From assembly GCA_964523405.1 (NCBI GenBank), contig CAZGAQ010000022.1:22447-86446 (forward strand): a stretch of DNA of 64,000 nucleotides, given 5' to 3'. The notes beneath the pieces were generated by a model. That model had not been told where the DNA came from, ran no database searches, and was given only the letters and a program-made list of their open reading frames with translations. Made by a program: the position numbers and the translations under genes. This document shows, piece by piece, positions 53,001-60,969 of this stretch (the stretch's first letter is position 1; each line of letters opens with the position of its first letter). Source of the DNA: CAZGAQ01 sp964523405 (lineage in GTDB: Bacteria; Planctomycetota; Phycisphaerae; UBA1845; Fen-1342).

Positions 53001-53374
53001 TGATTCGGGCGGACGCGCGCGTGGCGGCGCGGCTGGCCGAGGAGCAGGCGGTGCTGGAGCGGCTGGGGCGCTGCGAGCGCGTGCAGGTCGGTGCGGACGC
53101 GGCCAAGCCGCCGGAGTCGGCCACGCAGGTTCTACCCGGCGTCGAGGTCTACGTGCCGCTCAGTGGGCTGATGGATCTGGCGGCCGAGCGCAAGCGTCTG
53201 ACCAAGGAGCGCGACGAACTGCGCGGGCACATCGAGCGGCTGGTGGCGAAGCTGGGGAATGAGGGATTTGTGGCGAAGGCGCCGGCGGCGGTGATTGAGA
53301 CGGAGCGGGCGCGGCTGGCGGAGATGCAGGGTCGGCTGGCGACGCTGGAGCGGAATGTGGCGGAATTGGAGTAG
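50021..53374 (+). CDS. valS: Valyl-tRNA synthetase
   Basis: 1117 residues (class I ValRS of the long, zinc-containing type). HMGH at 51-54 (GALHMGHALN), RMSKS at about 680 (GRRMSKSLGN), an inserted zinc ribbon about 724-757 (CPHCQQSF ... CKLCKKEF) and a C-terminal coiled coil from about residue 1050 (AAERKRLTKERDELRGHIE). Charges tRNA(Val); the editing domain contains VATTRPETMLGDTA. Three low-complexity insertions are built from in-frame nucleotide repeats (about residues 209-220, 598-626 and 801-811). They sit between core blocks and do not disturb motifs. Weak ribosome site. Confidence 0.96.
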   Translation: MSNGGSYDPHAVEQDIYRFWEEGGYFHAAPNADRPPYVIDIPLPNITGALHMGHALNDTVQDMLIRYHRMRGYEALWMPGTDHAGIATQAVVERKLKEEQNLTRHELGREGLVAKIWQWKEDYGGRILRQLRALGASCDWERTRFTLDEVCAKAVYEVFFQWFKAGLIYRGERLVNWDAFLQTAVADDEIVHEKVKGSLWHIRYPLEGGKGTGNGEQGTAGVDYLIVATTRPETMLGDTAIAVHPSDPRYKHLIGKHVVLPLVGRKIPIIGDALLVSMEFGTGCVKVTPAHDPNDYAFSQRHPEAAPINILTKDGKINEVGRTLAGAAQGGGLATRAALGGRTFDYVGLDRYDARKKVVADLEALGLLEKIEPYENEVGHSDRSKTPIEPMLSEQWFVKMADLAETAMEAVRDGRVQFFPERYAKTYLDWLGEKRDWCISRQLWWGHRIPVWSVTLNQASLTDVPAREAGLKTRQLALNVRNLLNQLGTAAGCCADFEMRPVGEETGPRWFVCARTEKARELLQVCEFGRLGAAGFKTLFGKDPVSSDKAVGPDDPRYPLLCQLWGLARFEQDPDVLDTWFSSALWPFSTLGWPDNYGKGSRDQGSKGSSEAGTSIPRSLDPSIPTDLSYFYPTTVLVTARDIITLWVARMVMTGLYFQGRVPFAHVHIHPNIQDSQGRRMSKSLGNGVDPLDIIHMFGTDALRFTMAQIDSETQDARLPVMYLCPHCQQSFAQATEHLKKPVIKCKLCKKEFATRVAGDADIAKHGLGVVFSDRFEMGRNFCNKIWQAATGFVLPNIAGLKGSGDQGIKAQDLEVEDRWILSRLADTVERIDARYARYQLNDVASALYDFFWGDLCDWYLELVKPRLFERSESGEMGMRRDASADVARRVLAFVLDQALRLMHPVMPFISEALWKKLGDVVPRRGLFTLREAEPVLIRAAWPRLADIPRDPQVELELAALQNVIRALRDTLARINTSRAAAKQPAIGKLPSAVIRADARVAARLAEEQAVLERLGRCERVQVGADAAKPPESATQVLPGVEVYVPLSGLMDLAAERKRLTKERDELRGHIERLVAKLGNEGFVAKAPAAVIETERARLAEMQGRLATLERNVAELE
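50645..50678 (+). repeat. GGGAACGG tandem repeat inside valS
   Basis: Four imperfect copies of GGGAACGG/GGGAACA code for GKGTGNGEQGTAG, an insertion just before the VATTRPETML editing motif. The reading frame is kept. Confidence 0.7.
51812..51897 (+). repeat. GGGATCAA-type repeat and its inverse inside valS
   Basis: 51812-51849 has GGGATCGAGGGATCAAGGG with variants, and 51862-51897 has four copies of CGATCCCT. The two halves are inverted copies that could form a long hairpin. They code for residues about 598-626 in frame, between the WPDNYGKG and DLSYFYPTTVLV blocks. Confidence 0.8.
52421..52450 (+). repeat. GGGATCAA repeat, third insertion in valS
   Basis: CTCAAGGGATCGGGGGATCA followed by AGGGATCAAG encodes LKGSGDQGIKAQ, just before DLEVEDRWILSRL. 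Same unit as the repeats at 51812 and 53374. Confidence 0.7.
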
Positions 53375-53414
53375 GGATCAAGGGATCGAGGGCAGGGATT
53401 GAGGGATTAAGGGG
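53374..53414 (+). repeat. GGGATCAA-type repeat at the valS stop codon
   Basis: TAGGGATCAAGGGATCGAGG continues as GCAGGGATTGAGGGATTAAGG. The leading TAG is the valS stop. This mirrors the leuC stop at 41394-41396. Confidence 0.7.
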
Positions 53415-53524
53415 GAAGATGCGGACGGCGGGTGCACGCGCGCGAAGGCGGCGGCCGGTACGGAGCCGACCGCCGCGATTCGCTGGAATCAACATGCACG
53501 GGATATTGGGGGATGGGGTCGGAA

Positions 53525-54889
53525 CTAATCCTCGTCGTCGCTCGGGCCGCCTGCGAGGCAGTCCTTGACCTGCTCGTACAGGTCGGGATTCTGGGTCTTG
53601 AGCTCGTCGACGTTCTTGTACGAGTAGTGCGTCGTCGCGCCGTTGATGGTTTGCGTGATCTTCACGGCGCCGTCGTCGCCGCGCGTGACCATGAGTAGTT
53701 GCGTGGCGGCCTTGGTCTTACCGTCGGGTGCAGACGGGCTCTGTATCTTCATCTCATAGTGTTTGAACGCCTCCTGGGCCTTCTGCAGGGCTTCCTCCTG
53801 CGCGGTCCGGGCCTTCTCCAGGGCCTCCTGGCTGGCTTCCTGGGCGTGCTTCAGAGCATCCTCGACGCGTTTGCGGATCTGCACCTTGAACTTGTGGCTG
53901 CCCAGCGGCCCCATGTTGAACATGTGGATTTCGCTGTTGTCCGCATGGCGGCTGTAGAGCTCGAACGTCTCGGGATCGGCCTCCCGCAGGGCGTCCGCGT
54001 TTTCGTACGTGGCGGTGGACTCTGCACCCTGGGCGTCGGTCTTCGTCACCGTGATCTGTCCGTTGGTGTCGCGGTGGATGCTGGTTTTCGCGCCGTCCTT
54101 GTCGACGCGAATCTGCAGTTCGACCTGGCCGTCCTCGGCATCGTCGCCGCCGAATCCCTTGAGGAGCTCGTCGTCAGGGCTGCCGCGCCAGAAGAATTTC
54201 CGCACGTCCGCGTCATCGGGGTTCATGTGGATGTTGAACTTCCCCTGCAGCTCCTTCAACATGTCCGGCAGACCCTGCATCGGTCCAAAGTCGCGCATGG
54301 TCCAGTTGCCGTCGGCGTCGCGCTGCAGGGCGCGCAGGCCCATCGTGGTGACGCACGACGTGTCCTCGGGCTCGTCGAACTTCAGTTCGATCGGGGCGTC
54401 GGCCGCACGTTCGGCCGGCGTGATCTGCACCTCCTGGGACTGGGCCTTGCGAATGACACCCAGGCGGGCGGGCGTGCCGGGCGTGGCCTTGCCGATGGCG
54501 GCGGACAGATCCGGCGGGTTGATCAGCTCCTGACCGTCGACGGAGACGATAATGTCGTACTGCTGCAGGCCGGCCTGGTCGGCGGGGCTGCCCTTGACGA
54601 CATTGCCGACCATGACGCCGCGCGCGCCGAGGTGGGCAGCGAGCGGGGCCGGGATGGGCGTCAGACGGACGCCGATCCAGACCTTGGGCCATTCGGCGGG
54701 TTCGGCGAGCGTCTTGACCTTCACCGTGCACTTGCCGTCGTCCGTAGTGACGACGTCCGCGTCCGCCGCCGCACAGCCTGTACCACCTTTGAGCACGATG
54801 ACACGCGGCGCGGGGCCGTCGTCGGCCGCGGGAATGGCCACGGCCACATTGGGAGCAAGCATGAGCAAACTGGCCAGAATCGCGAGCAT
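53525..54889 (-). CDS. Secreted PDZ-domain protein
   Basis: 454 residues from ATG at 54889 with CAGGAG upstream. Signal peptide about 1-20 (MLAILASLLMLAPNVAVAIP). PDZ domain about 75-165 (GVMVGNVVKGSPADQAGLQQ, YDIIVSVDGQELINPPDLSA), then a charged helical region with a coiled coil near 360-410 (EDALKHAQEASQEALEKARTA and neighbours). No trypsin-like protease domain, so it is not a DegP/HtrA enzyme. It may recognise protein C-termini. Encoded 29 bases after the anti-sigma gene and so probably part of that stress unit. Confidence 0.8.
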   Translation of the reverse strand: MLAILASLLMLAPNVAVAIPAADDGPAPRVIVLKGGTGCAAADADVVTTDDGKCTVKVKTLAEPAEWPKVWIGVRLTPIPAPLAAHLGARGVMVGNVVKGSPADQAGLQQYDIIVSVDGQELINPPDLSAAIGKATPGTPARLGVIRKAQSQEVQITPAERAADAPIELKFDEPEDTSCVTTMGLRALQRDADGNWTMRDFGPMQGLPDMLKELQGKFNIHMNPDDADVRKFFWRGSPDDELLKGFGGDDAEDGQVELQIRVDKDGAKTSIHRDTNGQITVTKTDAQGAESTATYENADALREADPETFELYSRHADNSEIHMFNMGPLGSHKFKVQIRKRVEDALKHAQEASQEALEKARTAQEEALQKAQEAFKHYEMKIQSPSAPDGKTKAATQLLMVTRGDDGAVKITQTINGATTHYSYKNVDELKTQNPDLYEQVKDCLAGGPSDDED

Positions 54890-54918
54890 GAGTGGTCTCC
54901 TGTAGAAAAGGATGATGG

Positions 54919-55467
54919 CTAGTAATCCTGATGGACCCCAATTGCGTGCGTCCGCACGCGATTGAGCTCGATGATGACGACCGTGCCCGGGTGTTCCCCG
55001 GGAATTACGATCCAATCCCGCTGCGCACCGCGCAGCCGCAGCTCCGGGCGCTCATAAGTTGGGGGCACGACCGGCTCGACCAGGTCGCCCGCGCGGGCCG
55101 CACCGGGGAGCACTCGTCCCTGAAAGGGCTGCGGTGAGCCCGTCGAAGGTGACCCCTTCTGCGTCGGTTGGAGCCAGGCAAACGTCGCGAGGCTTGCGGC
55201 GATGGCCACGAGCGCGAGTCGGCCCCAGCTTTCGCGGCGGCGTGCAGCCGGCGCTGCGGGCATCCGCAAGACGGGCGGCCGACGCTCGAGCGCGCCCCGC
55301 AGGGCGAGGCCCAACTGCCGGTCCAGGTTGCGCGTCGCGTCGTAGGTGGCGCGGGCGTCCGCGTCGGACCGCAGCCAGTGCTCTAACTCGGTGCGCTCCG
55401 CGGGGGTCAGCTCCCCGTCGAGCTCGCGCGAAATCAGGCGTTCCAGCTTGTCCGAGTCGAGAGTCAT
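54919..55467 (-). CDS. Membrane anti-sigma factor
   Basis: 182 residues. The cytoplasmic part (1-45, MTLDSDKLERLISRELDGEL, then TPAERTELEHWL) is like the ASD helices of anti-sigma factors, without the HxxxCxxC zinc motif. A membrane segment at about 83-100 (LALVAIAASLATFAWL) is followed by an outer domain (about 110-182). The ATG overlaps the ECF sigma stop in ATGA, so the pair is coupled. Inferred to hold the sigma factor until an envelope signal arrives. Confidence 0.85.
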   Translation of the reverse strand: MTLDSDKLERLISRELDGELTPAERTELEHWLRSDADARATYDATRNLDRQLGLALRGALERRPPVLRMPAAPAARRRESWGRLALVAIAASLATFAWLQPTQKGSPSTGSPQPFQGRVLPGAARAGDLVEPVVPPTYERPELRLRGAQRDWIVIPGEHPGTVVIIELNRVRTHAIGVHQDY

Positions 55468-56039
55468 GAGGGCACCTTGCCAGCGAGCATTTCTCGCAGT
55501 AATCGTCGGGCTCGCACCAATCTGGTCTCCACCGATTCCACGGGCAGACTCAGCACTTCACCAATCTCCGCATACGACCAGTCTTCCAGGTGCCGCAGGA
55601 CGAACGGTTCGCGATACAGCGCCGGCAGGGCCTGCACGGCGCGGAGCAGCGTTTCCTGCAGCTCCCGGCCGCCCACGGTGGTGTCCGGTGTGGGCTGCCG
55701 GCGATCCTGCCAACCGGCCTCGTCCTCCAGCGGGGCGGTCGTGGACCGCTGCCGCCGGTGCGCGACGCTGTAGTCGATGGCCGTGTTGCGGGCAATCGTG
55801 TACAGCCAGGCGCGCAGCTGGCGCGGATTCTCGAGTGTGCCGAGGCGTTCCCAAGCCCGCGCCCACACCAGTTGGGCGATGTCGTCCACCCAGTCCGCCC
55901 GGCCGGTGGCGGCATAGATCGCGCTGCGCACCCAGGCCTCGTGCTGGCGGACCAGTTCGTCCGCAGCAATTCGATCGCCCTGTTGCGCCTCGGCGACCAA
56001 CTGTCGCATGGACTCGGCGTCGACCGACATACTCGTCAT
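55464..56039 (-). CDS. ECF RNA polymerase sigma factor
   Basis: 191 residues. Region 2 (about 20-95) with DDIAQLVWARAWERLG, the -10 binding block RAWLYTIARNTAIDY and AHRRQR. Region 4 (about 130-185) with LPALYREPFVLRHLEDWSYAEIGEV and LSLPVESVETRLVRARRLL, an HTH that reads the -35. It has no C-terminal extension. A second ATG at 56030 is possible. Partner of the overlapping anti-sigma gene. No -35/-10 pair for self-activation could be picked out by eye. Confidence 0.95.
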   Translation of the reverse strand: MTSMSVDAESMRQLVAEAQQGDRIAADELVRQHEAWVRSAIYAATGRADWVDDIAQLVWARAWERLGTLENPRQLRAWLYTIARNTAIDYSVAHRRQRSTTAPLEDEAGWQDRRQPTPDTTVGGRELQETLLRAVQALPALYREPFVLRHLEDWSYAEIGEVLSLPVESVETRLVRARRLLREMLAGKVPS

Positions 56040-56329
56040 TTCACAGGTATAGACTGGCGGCGCGGCCCGACCATGACAAAATCCGACGGGTGGCAGTGGG
56101 CTACGGGCCGGAGGCCGGGGGCTGCCGCAGGCGGAGCCGCCTGCCGCCGCGGCTCAGGGACGACTGCCCCACTGAGCGGGGCCACTTTTCCTGCCGTGGC
56201 CGATAACATACAGTCTGCATCGTAACCCCGCCCGGTGGGACGGGGGTGAGCGGCCAGATCGTTTGTGGAGCCGCAGGTGACACGCAAAGGTCCGCCGGCG
56301 GTTGGTGGCCCGAGGCCTGGGAGTTGGAG

Positions 56330-57436
56330 ATGCCCCTACCCAAAGTGTTGAAGGACCTGTTGACGCTGCCGACGGCCCCGTTTCTCGAGGCGGCGGTGAT
56401 GGATTACCTGGTCACGGCTTGCCGAGGCTTGGCGGGTGTGAAGTGCCAGTTCGACAAGCATGGGAACTTGCTGGCACACTACCGGCATGGCCCACGCACG
56501 GGGCACCCGCTGGCGTTCGTAGCGCACACAGATCACCCCGGGTTTGCGGCGCTGGCGATGGTGGGGCCGCGGACCGTGCGGGCGGCTTTTCGGGGCGGGG
56601 TGAAGTTCGAGTACTTCAAGGGGGCGGGGGTGCGATTCTGGTCAGGGGGGCACTGGGTGCGCGGCAAGATAGTCAAGCTGTCGAAGGCGTCGAAGGTGCC
56701 GGACGTGGTGGGGTGGACGTGGAAGCCGGAAGAGGTGTTGGTGCGGGTGCCGGAGGCGGTCTCTGTAAACGCTCCCGGAATGTGGGACTTACCAGACCCA
56801 GTGTTGAAGGGCGACCTGGTGGTGGCGCGGGGGTGTGACGACGTGGGCGGAACGGCGGCACTGCTGGCGATGCTGCAGCGGCTCAGCCGGACGAAGGCGC
56901 GCGGTGAGGTCTACGTGCTGTTCACTCGGGCGGAGGAGGTCGGGTTTGTCGGGGCAATTGCGGCGGCGCGAACGCGCACGTTGCCCAAGCGGCTGCCGGT
57001 GATTTCGATCGAGACGAGCAGCACGCTGCCGAGCGCGCCGATCGGCGCCGGGCCAATTCTGCGAGTGGGGGATCGGGCGGCGGTGTTCGCGCCGGCGCTG
57101 ACGGCGTACTGCGATCGCGTAGCGCGGGACCTGGCGGCGAAGCGGAAGTCGTTCCAGTACCAGCGCAAGCTGATGGACGGCGGGACGTGCGAGGCGGTGG
57201 CGTTCATCGCCCACGGGTACGAGGCGACGGGGATCTGCGTGGCGCTCGGCAACTACCACAACATGGACAAGCAGCGCGAGAAGATCGGCAGCGAGTCGAT
57301 CAGTCTGCGCGACTGGCAGAACATGGTGGAGTGGTTCGTCGCGCTGGTGACGGACACGAAAGGCCGTGGCGGGGATGACCTGCGGGCGAAGATGGACCAG
57401 CGGTACCAGACGTGGGAGAAACTGCTACACGCATAG
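56330..57436 (+). CDS. M42/M20-like metallopeptidase (aminopeptidase-type)
   Basis: 368 residues from ATG at 56330, supported by GGGAG seven bases upstream; the upstream frame reads through a non-family stretch. Di-zinc motifs of the M42/M20/M28 clan: AHTDHPG, GCDDVGGTAALLA and TRAEEVGFVGA (the catalytic Glu pair), and a late YHNMDKQREKIGSE His. A short beta insertion (about 95-165, FEYFKGAGVRFWSGG) matches the dimerisation domain. Probably a cytoplasmic aminopeptidase acting on short peptides. It stands alone, 42 bases before the CNNM-type genes. Confidence 0.85.
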   Translation: MPLPKVLKDLLTLPTAPFLEAAVMDYLVTACRGLAGVKCQFDKHGNLLAHYRHGPRTGHPLAFVAHTDHPGFAALAMVGPRTVRAAFRGGVKFEYFKGAGVRFWSGGHWVRGKIVKLSKASKVPDVVGWTWKPEEVLVRVPEAVSVNAPGMWDLPDPVLKGDLVVARGCDDVGGTAALLAMLQRLSRTKARGEVYVLFTRAEEVGFVGAIAAARTRTLPKRLPVISIETSSTLPSAPIGAGPILRVGDRAAVFAPALTAYCDRVARDLAAKRKSFQYQRKLMDGGTCEAVAFIAHGYEATGICVALGNYHNMDKQREKIGSESISLRDWQNMVEWFVALVTDTKGRGGDDLRAKMDQRYQTWEKLLHA

Positions 57437-57478
57437 GCGTGGCCGGGTAAACGCCTGCGCGGGGCAACGGAAAGCGCG

Positions 57479-58780
57479 ATGCCAGCGACAGTGGACTGGA
57501 CACAACTGGCGGCCAGCACGGGGCTGATCCTTGTGCTGTTGGCCATGTCGGCGGCTTTCTCCGCCAGTGAGGCCGTGCTGTTCTCCTTGTCGCGCGTGCA
57601 GTTGGAGCGGGCGGCCGCCAGCGCCAGCGTGCTGCGGCGCCGGGCGGCGCAGCTCATGGCGCGGCCCAAGAGCACGCTCCTGACGATTCTGATCGCGAAC
57701 ACCGCGGTCAACGTCGCGCTGTTCGCCGAGGCGTACGTGCTGTTCAGCCGGCTTGGTTACCGCCTGGGGGCGTGGGCGGTGCCGCTGGCCGGGGTGGCGA
57801 GCGTGCTGCTGGTCGTCGTGGTCGGCGAGGTCGTGCCGAAAGTACTCGGCGTAAGCGTGGCAGACCGGCTCGCGCCGCTGTCGGCGGTGGTCGTACACAC
57901 GGTGGGTTTCGTCGCGCGTCCGCTGGGGCGCATCATCGATCTGGTGCTGGCGGAGCCGTTCGTGCGGATCGTGCTGGGGCCGGAGCGTTCGCGCAGCGCG
58001 GCCGACCTGAGCGCCGACGAACTCAAGACGCTGCTGGCGATGAGTCGGCAGGGCGGGACCCTGCGGCCGCTGGAAGACACGTTTCTCCGGCCGATCGTGG
58101 ACTTGAGCTCGATGCGCGTGGTGGACGTGATGGTGCCGCGCGTGGCGATGAAGGCGTACGATGTGCGGGCGTCCAGCGAGGGTCTGCGGGCGCTGATGCG
58201 GGAGAGTCGGCACAAGAAGATTCCGGTCTACGACGGCAGCCTGGACAACATTGTGGGGCTGGTTTACGCGAAGGTGCTGTTTCTGAATCCGGGCAAGACA
58301 CTGCGGGAGCTGGTCGTGCCGGTGCGCTTCGTGCCGGCGCTGATCACCTGTGAGCAGTTGTTGATCCACTTCCGCTCGACGCGCTCGCAGGTGGCGATCG
58401 TCGTGGACGAATACGGCGGCGTCGCCGGCCTGGTGACGCTTGAGGACGTGATCGAACAGATCGTTGGCGAGCTGCACGATCCGGAAGAGCAGCCGGCTGA
58501 GCCGGAGATCCAGGCGCTGCCCGAGGGGGGCTACGAAATCAGCGGGCAGCTCAGCGTGCAGTACTGGATTGAGGCGTTCGGGCTGCCGCAGCGTGTGGAG
58601 CGGGTGGCGACGGTCGGCGGGCTGGTCATGGCGCAACTAGGGCGGCCGGCGGTGGTGGGCGACCGCGTGCAGTTCGGCAACGTGGAGCTGCAGGTGGTCC
58701 GGGTGCGCAGCCGGCGCATCGAGCGGCTGCACCTGCGGCTGCGCCCGGCGGCCGGGGAACCGGAGGGGGGCGCGGCATGA
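57479..58780 (+). CDS. CNNM/CorC-type membrane protein (DUF21-CBS-CorC_HlyC)
   Basis: 433 residues. DUF21 membrane domain (about 1-165) with four hydrophobic segments and the conserved SASEAVLFSLSRVQL. A CBS pair follows (about 205-335; VVDVMVPRVAMKAYDV, YGGVAGLVTLEDVIEQIVGE), then a CorC_HlyC domain (about 345-420). Bacterial relatives are Mg2+/Co2+ efflux or related transport proteins; the ion here is not known. The stop overlaps the next gene ATG in ATGA. The two probably work as a heteromer. Confidence 0.9.
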   Translation: MPATVDWTQLAASTGLILVLLAMSAAFSASEAVLFSLSRVQLERAAASASVLRRRAAQLMARPKSTLLTILIANTAVNVALFAEAYVLFSRLGYRLGAWAVPLAGVASVLLVVVVGEVVPKVLGVSVADRLAPLSAVVVHTVGFVARPLGRIIDLVLAEPFVRIVLGPERSRSAADLSADELKTLLAMSRQGGTLRPLEDTFLRPIVDLSSMRVVDVMVPRVAMKAYDVRASSEGLRALMRESRHKKIPVYDGSLDNIVGLVYAKVLFLNPGKTLRELVVPVRFVPALITCEQLLIHFRSTRSQVAIVVDEYGGVAGLVTLEDVIEQIVGELHDPEEQPAEPEIQALPEGGYEISGQLSVQYWIEAFGLPQRVERVATVGGLVMAQLGRPAVVGDRVQFGNVELQVVRVRSRRIERLHLRLRPAAGEPEGGAA

Positions 58781-59769
58781 TTCTGACGGTGCTGCTCCTG
58801 ACGGGATTGGCCGGGGCGCTGGTGGCCAGCGCGTTCTATTCGGGTTCCGAGACCGGCGTGTACACGCTGAATCATGTGCGTTTGCGCGTGGCGGCGGAGC
58901 GTGGCGTCCCCGGGGCACGGCGGATCGAACGGTTGATGCGGCACCCAGAGGACTTGGTGATCACCAGTCTGCTGGGGACGAACGTGGCCGACTACATCGC
59001 GACGGCCTGCGCGACGGCGCTGTTCATGCGGGCGGTACTGGAGGATGGGCTGGCGGAGTTCTATGCCACGGCGCTGGTTACGCCGCTCGTGTTCGTGTTT
59101 GGCGGAATCGTGCCCAAGGACTGGTTCCGGCGGGACAGCAACCGGCTGATGGCCGCGCTGAGCCTGCCGATTCTGGGCTCGGTGTGGCTGGCGCGGGCCA
59201 CGGGGCTGGTTTGGTTGCTGCGGACGATGACCCGCGGGCTGGTGCGGTGGATCGATCCGCAGCATGATCCGGCGCGGCCCGACCTGCTCTCGCGGGCGCA
59301 GACGCTGCACCTGTTGCGTGAAGGGGCCGCGCGCGGGGGCCTGACGCGTGTGCAGCGCGACCTGATTGAGCGGGTGTTGCGGCTGGCGGACATTCGGGTG
59401 GCGGACGTGATGATTCCGCGGGCGCGGGCGGCGACGGTGGCGCGGGACATTCGCCGTGACGACTTCCTGCGGATCGCGCGGATGGCGCACTTCTCGCGGC
59501 TGCCGGTGTGGCGAGACGACCCGCGGCGGATCATCGGAATTGTGAATGTGTATGATGTGCTGACGGACGCGCAGCAGCGGCCGGTGGGCGCACACGTGCG
59601 GCCGCCGCTCGTGTTGCCGTCGCAGATGCCGGTATCGGCGGCGCTGCTCAAACTGCAGGCGGCGCGGCAGGCGATGGCGATCGTGGAGGACGGGGCGGGG
59701 CACTGCGTGGGGGTGCTGACGTTGAAGGATCTGGTGGAGGAGATTGTGGGGGATCTGGAGGCGTGGTGA
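58777..59769 (+). CDS. CNNM-like membrane protein with a CBS pair, lacking CorC_HlyC
   Basis: 330 residues. DUF21 domain (about 1-170; SAFYSGSETGVYTLNHVRLR and VFGGIVPKDWFRRDSNRL), then a CBS pair (about 205-330; VADVMIPRARAATVA, GVLTLKDLVEEIVGDLEAW). It stops where the CorC_HlyC domain would begin in the partner. The P-K-D-W motif replaces the usual E-x-x-P-K-x-x-A in the last membrane loop, so it may be a regulatory subunit. Coupled to the preceding gene by a 4-base overlap. Confidence 0.85.
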   Translation: MILTVLLLTGLAGALVASAFYSGSETGVYTLNHVRLRVAAERGVPGARRIERLMRHPEDLVITSLLGTNVADYIATACATALFMRAVLEDGLAEFYATALVTPLVFVFGGIVPKDWFRRDSNRLMAALSLPILGSVWLARATGLVWLLRTMTRGLVRWIDPQHDPARPDLLSRAQTLHLLREGAARGGLTRVQRDLIERVLRLADIRVADVMIPRARAATVARDIRRDDFLRIARMAHFSRLPVWRDDPRRIIGIVNVYDVLTDAQQRPVGAHVRPPLVLPSQMPVSAALLKLQAARQAMAIVEDGAGHCVGVLTLKDLVEEIVGDLEAW

Positions 59770-59824
59770 GCACGGGGTGGGGAAGTGGGGAAGTAGGAAG
59801 GGAGCGGCGAGTGGCGAGTAGCGT

Positions 59825-59904
59825 GAAAAAGGGGACAGGCACCGCGGGAACGCCCACCGGCGCTACCGCGAACACCGTCCGGCGCGGAGCCAGTCCCCTT
59901 TTTC
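59825..59904. repeat. 80-bp element with perfect 12-bp inverted ends (REP/MITE-like)
   Basis: GAAAAAGGGGAC (59825-59836) and GTCCCCTTTTTC (59893-59904) are perfect inverted repeats bounding a mostly G+C-rich 56-base interior. The ends continue in a weaker AGGCACC/GGAGCC match. The A5 and T5 runs at the outer ends could act as a bidirectional terminator between the convergent genes. Resembles the REP palindromes of REP-associated tyrosine transposases (from memory). Confidence 0.7.
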
Positions 59905-59913
59905 AACGGGCGG

Positions 59914-60969
59914 TCAGTCGCGTTCGCGCAGGCGGATGCCGAGGCTGGCGCCGACGGCGCGCCAGTGGCCGTCGCTGGGGCGGTTGGTGACGCGGGGTTT
60001 GTTGGGCGGGGCGAAGACGAAGGAAGAAGAGCCGCCCCCGTCGAGGGCGACCGCGGAGTAGGCGCCCAGTTCGAGCATGAGGTCGGCGAGCTCGGGGAGC
60101 GTGACGCCGATGCTCCAGCCGGGCTGGCGGCCGTCGACGACGAGGAAGATGAGAGTCTGGTTGTTCTTGGTGAGGCCGACGGCGGTGCGGGGGTGGCGCT
60201 TGGCGGGCTGGACGAGGGCGGTGGCGCCGGTGTTCTTGCCGGCATCGACCAGGAGAGTGCCCTTCTTGCCGCTGGATTCGGCGAGGCCGGCGACAGCGTC
60301 GTCGGCGTCTTTGAGGTCGTCGAGGGTGAGCAGGCCGATGCGCGCCTGGCGGTCATTGGTGAGGGCGAGGACGGGGAAGGGGCCGTAGTCCTCGCGGGTT
60401 CCGGAGACGACGCGGCCTTCGCTGACGCAGGGGCCGACCAGGTTGACGGGGGCGTCAGGGCGGAAGGGGCCCCTGGGCTGTTTGAGCAGGGCGAAGAAGT
60501 GGGTGTTGATGGCGAGGATGAGGCCCTGCTGTTCGAGCCAGACGGGGGTGGTCTGCGCGTGGGTTTCGGTGAGCGGGGGGTCGTTGGGGTCGGCCGGCTG
60601 AGGTCCGGTGACGAGCACGTCGACGCGAGGGTCGGTGAGATTGATTTTGGCGACGAAGGCGCGGATGGGGCCATCGGCCAGGGTGCGAGCGATTTCCTCG
60701 ACGCGGATGGGGCCGTAGGTGAGCGGCGCGATCGGTGGGGTGGCCGGGGCACTGGTGGTGGTTGGGGCGGAGGTGGTGGCGGACGTTGGTGGCGTCGCGG
60801 GCGCGGAGGCGGGTCGGGTCGCGGTCGGCGCGGTGGCGACGGGGTCAGCGGCGCAGGCCCGGCGCGTGGTCCAGGCGGCCGGGGTGAGGAGGGTGGCGGC
60901 GAGGGAGAGGGCGAAGATGGTGGTGAAGACAGGTCGCGAATGTTGGCGGAATGAAGTCAGCGGGGTCAT
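59914..60969 (-). CDS. Secreted phosphodiester glycosidase (NAGPA-like)
   Basis: 351 residues. Signal sequence about 15-40, a Pro/Ala/Thr linker (about 45-85), then the phosphodiester glycosidase domain: GLILAINTHFF near 148-158, VVSGTREDYGP, LLVDAGKNTGATALVQPAK, LIFLVVDGRQPGWSIGV and the active-site loop ALDGGGSSSF. In mammals this fold uncovers mannose-6-phosphate; bacterial members cleave GlcNAc- or sugar-phosphodiester linkages such as wall teichoic acid. Target here unknown. TGGAGAT lies before the ATG. Confidence 0.88.
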   Translation of the reverse strand: MTPLTSFRQHSRPVFTTIFALSLAATLLTPAAWTTRRACAADPVATAPTATRPASAPATPPTSATTSAPTTTSAPATPPIAPLTYGPIRVEEIARTLADGPIRAFVAKINLTDPRVDVLVTGPQPADPNDPPLTETHAQTTPVWLEQQGLILAINTHFFALLKQPRGPFRPDAPVNLVGPCVSEGRVVSGTREDYGPFPVLALTNDRQARIGLLTLDDLKDADDAVAGLAESSGKKGTLLVDAGKNTGATALVQPAKRHPRTAVGLTKNNQTLIFLVVDGRQPGWSIGVTLPELADLMLELGAYSAVALDGGGSSSFVFAPPNKPRVTNRPSDGHWRAVGASLGIRLRERD

